From NCBI GenBank assembly GCA_001414485.1, contig LLEY01000138.1, positions 62,001-126,000 on the forward strand: DNA of 64,000 nt, written 5' to 3'. Below the pieces are notes generated by a model. The model saw nothing but the letters and a program-made list of their open reading frames with translations, was not told where the DNA came from and did not search any database. Positions 61,370 through 64,000 of this stretch are shown in pieces; the first letter of the stretch is position 1; every line of letters begins with the position of its first letter. Origin of the DNA: Calycina herbarum (lineage: Eukaryota > Ascomycota > Leotiomycetes > Helotiales > Pezizellaceae). The position numbers and the translations under genes were made by a program.

Positions 61370-61941
61370 AAGCAGTCGCCGAGATGGGTTTTGGGGAGTT
61401 AATTCGTGATGATGGTAACATTAGGATGGACCCAATCAGAACTTATGCTGGGGGCGATTTCAATCAGCGCGACGACGCGTGGTATTTCTCAAAAGAGGAG
61501 GGAACAGCGGAGAAGTATCGCGGGTACGCCGCTAAAAGATGTCCGCAGTCTGAAATCTGGATCATCAATATGCAGGTTCCAAAAGGGTTTATAGATGGGG
61601 TTCGGAAAAAGGAGCTCTGGTACTCCCCTGATTGGAAACAGTTTGTTTGGAGTTGTCGAAACGGTGACTCGGTTAGCAGCCCTGCCAAATTCGACAGTTA
61701 CCATCCCCCCCAGACACAATTCATTGAGGGTCATATCTGCGGTCGTAACCCAGCTATCATTCTTAAAATCAAGAAGGAAGATGTTCAACAAGAAATGAGC
61801 GAAAACAATCTTTTGTATCTCGGAACCCGAAAAGCGACGCAATCCGTCTTTGTAGACAAGCCTACGGTGGTGGAAATGGCGAAGTTGATTCGGGGGAAGA
61901 TTTTTATTGACGTTTTCCCTCCTAACAACACTAGCGTCTGA
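61370..61941 (+). pseudogene. 3' half of the split host gene (ADP-ribosyltransferase-like fold possible)
   Basis: Continues the frame from 20170 and ends in TGA at 61941. Ahead of the first ATG (61384) the frame is open back to the insertion junction. The protein part includes MGFGELIRDDGNIRMDP, GGDFNQRDDAWYFSKEEGTA and a closing beta-rich region (GRNPAIILKI, GKIFIDVFPP). The order Y-x-F-K-G before the junction, then I-x-x-x-G-x-I, a DF pair and a W-Y-F-S element followed by an A-x-x-Y helix resembles the ADP-ribosyltransferase-like fold of DUF3990-type proteins. That is inference from pattern only. Base composition is normal, with no RIP damage, right up to the transposon edge. It could be expressed alone as a 185-residue product if a promoter existed. 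Confidence 0.75.
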
Positions 61942-62416
61942 TCAGATATTAGCGAGAATGTAAATAATGTTTCAGTGCTTCCGATGGTTTATTACGATGG
62001 GTTTCTGCGGAAAAGTTTTCTTTTACAGGTCTTTCGGTTAATTAATACGATGGTTTATCATAATATGTTTGCGGAGATATCTTATTGATTTGATACAGTC
62101 AACGAGTTTGCTCCCCAACTTCGGCGGCCCTTAAGCTGCCTAAATGGAAGTAACCCTTTCCATGCATGTAAAATGTGAACTCTACTCTAGGATTCGAATA
62201 TTCCAACGTTGTTCAGGTCTACGAACGATGGCACAACGACCTCTGAACTTCTCTCGGACTTATTTCGCATTTATTTCTATGCCTTGGATTTATATTATCT
62301 CGTATCATTTTGTGTCTCTGGTAGATCTTTATGGCCATGATTTTTTACATCTCGGATTTCTTGGAATTAGGGATTTAAGAAACCCGAAGAAACGAGAAAC
62401 AAATTTCTATTCCTAC
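61942..62416. other. Intergenic between convergent genes
   Basis: 3' regions of the split gene (plus) and of the dehydrogenase gene (minus). A plus-strand open frame starting at 62144 runs into the dehydrogenase exon and is the antisense shadow of that gene. Confidence 0.5.
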
Positions 62417-63645
62417 TCATTCAAGATCCGCAACATACTTATATACACTTCGGCAATCCTTCCCAATGCATCTCTCATCTTTACTCGCTGCTTCATAAGT
62501 ATCCACAAGGCCTTTCGAAAGCGGAAGACTTGTCCCCGTCTCCTGCCCCAATCCAACAGCCATCTTCAAAACCCCAACACAAAGACTGATATCAAAGCCT
62601 CCCTCGAAATCCCTATTAGCGCTGGAATTGGGACTTATCCCCTTCACAGGATTCTGATCAATACTATTATAACTCCTCCCGGTACTAGCATTTATCACCC
62701 CTGCCAAAACCTTAGCATCTAGTCCACAGCGGATTCCTAAATTCATCGCTTCGGCTGTTCCGAGCATACAGATTCCTGAGAGGTAGTTGTTGATTTGTTT
62801 TGTCATAAGACCTGCGCCTGGACCACCGCAGTTGAAAAATGTTGATCCCATAGTCATGACGACGGGCTTTATCTTATCAAGGACTGAGTCTTCTCCTCCG
62901 GCCATGAAGGTTAGTGTTGCGGCTTGAGCTCCTGTTGGACCTCCAGATACGGGGACGCCGGCGAACTCTCCTAGTTTGGAAGCTTCCACTGCTTTGGCTA
63001 CTTCAAGGGAGGTGGGTACGTCTATGGTACTGCATTCGATGAAGAGCTTTGGAGTGCTGCTTTGGGGAATGGAGAGGAGACCGGTGGAGGGGTTGGTGAA
63101 GACTTCTTTGACGTGTTTTCCTAGGGGAAGCATAGTTATGATTACTTCCTAGGTTTCATTTTAGTTTTCAATAGTTTCTTGAAGGAATGTTGACTTGTAA
63201 GAGAGGTCGCTTTCATCCGACATATTGTTCGAGAAGATTTAGAAGCATCAGTTATCCCAAACCTTCTTGGACAATACTCGCAATCGCTCCATGGTCTCTC
63301 AAGTAATGGAGGGGCTTTTATTCAAACCAAGTCTAAGCAGATGTCGTACTTACGCAAGTTTCTGCGATTTCTTTCGGCGTTTTCGCGCTTTTCACAGTGT
63401 GGTTTGCGGATTGCGTGGTTGTTATGAATCTGTCCAGGGTTTCTTGGACTATTTCGCAGACCGTTAAGCTGGCTCCAGGAGGGAGTTTCGAGAGGAGGTT
63501 TGAGGCCATGTGGAAACCCATGTTTCCCAGCCCTTCAGGCTTAAGTTAGTACTTCCAGCTTCCCGCACAACGTTGACCGAGAATACTTACCGATGAAGCC
63601 ATAAGATACAGCGGGTAACTCGTTACTTCCTTCTTGAGATGCCAT
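62417..63645 (-). CDS. 3-hydroxyisobutyrate dehydrogenase-family protein
   Basis: Three exons on the minus strand: 63645-63591, 63532-63354 and 63148-62417, with GT-AG introns of 58 and 205 bp; the spliced frame encodes 321 residues. The family oxidises beta-hydroxyacids with NAD(P); the namesake works in mitochondrial valine breakdown. Seen: the Rossmann motif GFIGLGNMGFHMASNLL at residues 16-32 (completed only by joining exons 1 and 2), VIITMLPLGKHV after the second splice, the substrate-binding GVPVSGGPTGAQ at about 142-153, and the catalytic Lys in GAGLMTKQINNYL at about residue 195. The usual KDL triad late in the protein (L-x-x-KDL-x-LA) reads SLCVGVLKMAV here, so substrate choice may differ from the classic enzyme. 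No clear mitochondrial presequence at this ATG. Confidence 0.88.
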
Positions 63646-64000
63646 TTTCTTAAAGTTTGAAGAGTTGATGCTATACTTTGGATTCTCTGTCAACTCAAGT
63701 TTACCTTTTGGCAAGAGTGACTCCGGCAGCTTCGACGTTACACAATGTGGGGTCCCATGTTTCATGCATTGCCTTTATTCGACCGTCATTCTGTATCGTC
63801 CTTTCGAAAAGAGAAGTCCCGGTAGCAGATCAGTACGCGTGGTCCCACCTCTGTGGGGTACAACGCGGGGTAGCTTCATCGTATTGTTTTGGTCGAAAGT
63901 TGCACTTAAAATGAGGGAGGGGGTTTGTGATACTTGAATGTCAAGTAGCAATTCCCAATTTTGAGTCGTTCCAATTCTCTAGACTATCAGGAGTTATTTG
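63646..64000. other. Upstream region of the dehydrogenase gene
   Basis: Lies 5' of the minus-strand dehydrogenase. Short open frames on the plus strand have no protein character. No regulatory motif could be assigned. Confidence 0.4.

Noticed and set aside
62144..62722. 192-codon plus-strand open frame
   Set aside because: Its second half is antisense to the last exon of the dehydrogenase gene and its first half has no motif or codon character; chance frame.

Overview
The window is fungal nuclear DNA from a filamentous ascomycete (Pezizomycotina; Leotiomycetes is a guess). The evidence is short GT-AG introns (50-205 bp), a Pif1 helicase and an Edc3 decapping activator of fungal layout, and a large transposon block whose decayed reading frames are full of TAG/TAA stops. 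That is the mark of repeat-induced point mutation (RIP, C to T in repeats). Host genes on either side are not mutated this way.

Layout. (1) 0.4-9.9 kb: six small, divergent, apparently related genes, five on the minus strand and one on the plus strand. They share a Cys-Cys motif close to the N terminus and a similar beta-rich C-terminal half; I do not recognise the family. (2) 11-18.2 kb: housekeeping-type genes: PIF1 (three exons), EDC3 (three exons) and a metallo-beta-lactamase-fold lactonase-like gene. (3) 19.25-61.94 kb: a single host gene, possibly ADP-ribosyltransferase-like, split by a 41,197-bp block. (4) 62.4-63.6 kb: a 3-hydroxyisobutyrate dehydrogenase-family gene (three exons, minus).

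The 41-kb block resolves completely into nine nested insertions. The outermost (element O, 20171-61367) has about 115-bp terminal inverted repeats and a TA target duplication; its right part holds a broken Tc1/DDE_3-type transposase and its left part an unidentified plus-strand reading frame. Inserted in O are: LTR element E1 (21586-26350, duplication CTTAA); Fot1/pogo-type element T1 (26599-28458, TA); LTR element C (28626-34544, TCTCT); Fot1/pogo-type element T3 (35597-53050, TA); and LTR element B (54038-60799, TCTAA). T3 contains LTR element E2 (36429-51573, TATAC). E2 in turn contains a third Fot1/pogo copy, T2 (36467-38326, TA, inside its left LTR), and LTR element A (41633-48869, TAGTT). 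Subtracting the inserts leaves about 4.4 kb for O. A roughly 430-bp junction unit (T head plus LTR head) is tandemly repeated at 35.6-36.5 kb.

Taking out the whole block with one copy of TA brings the two halves of the host gene back into the same reading frame, so the gene boundaries and the insertion support each other. A separate small frameshift in the upstream half suggests the allele is dead independently of the insertion. All calls were made by reading the sequence; no database search was run.
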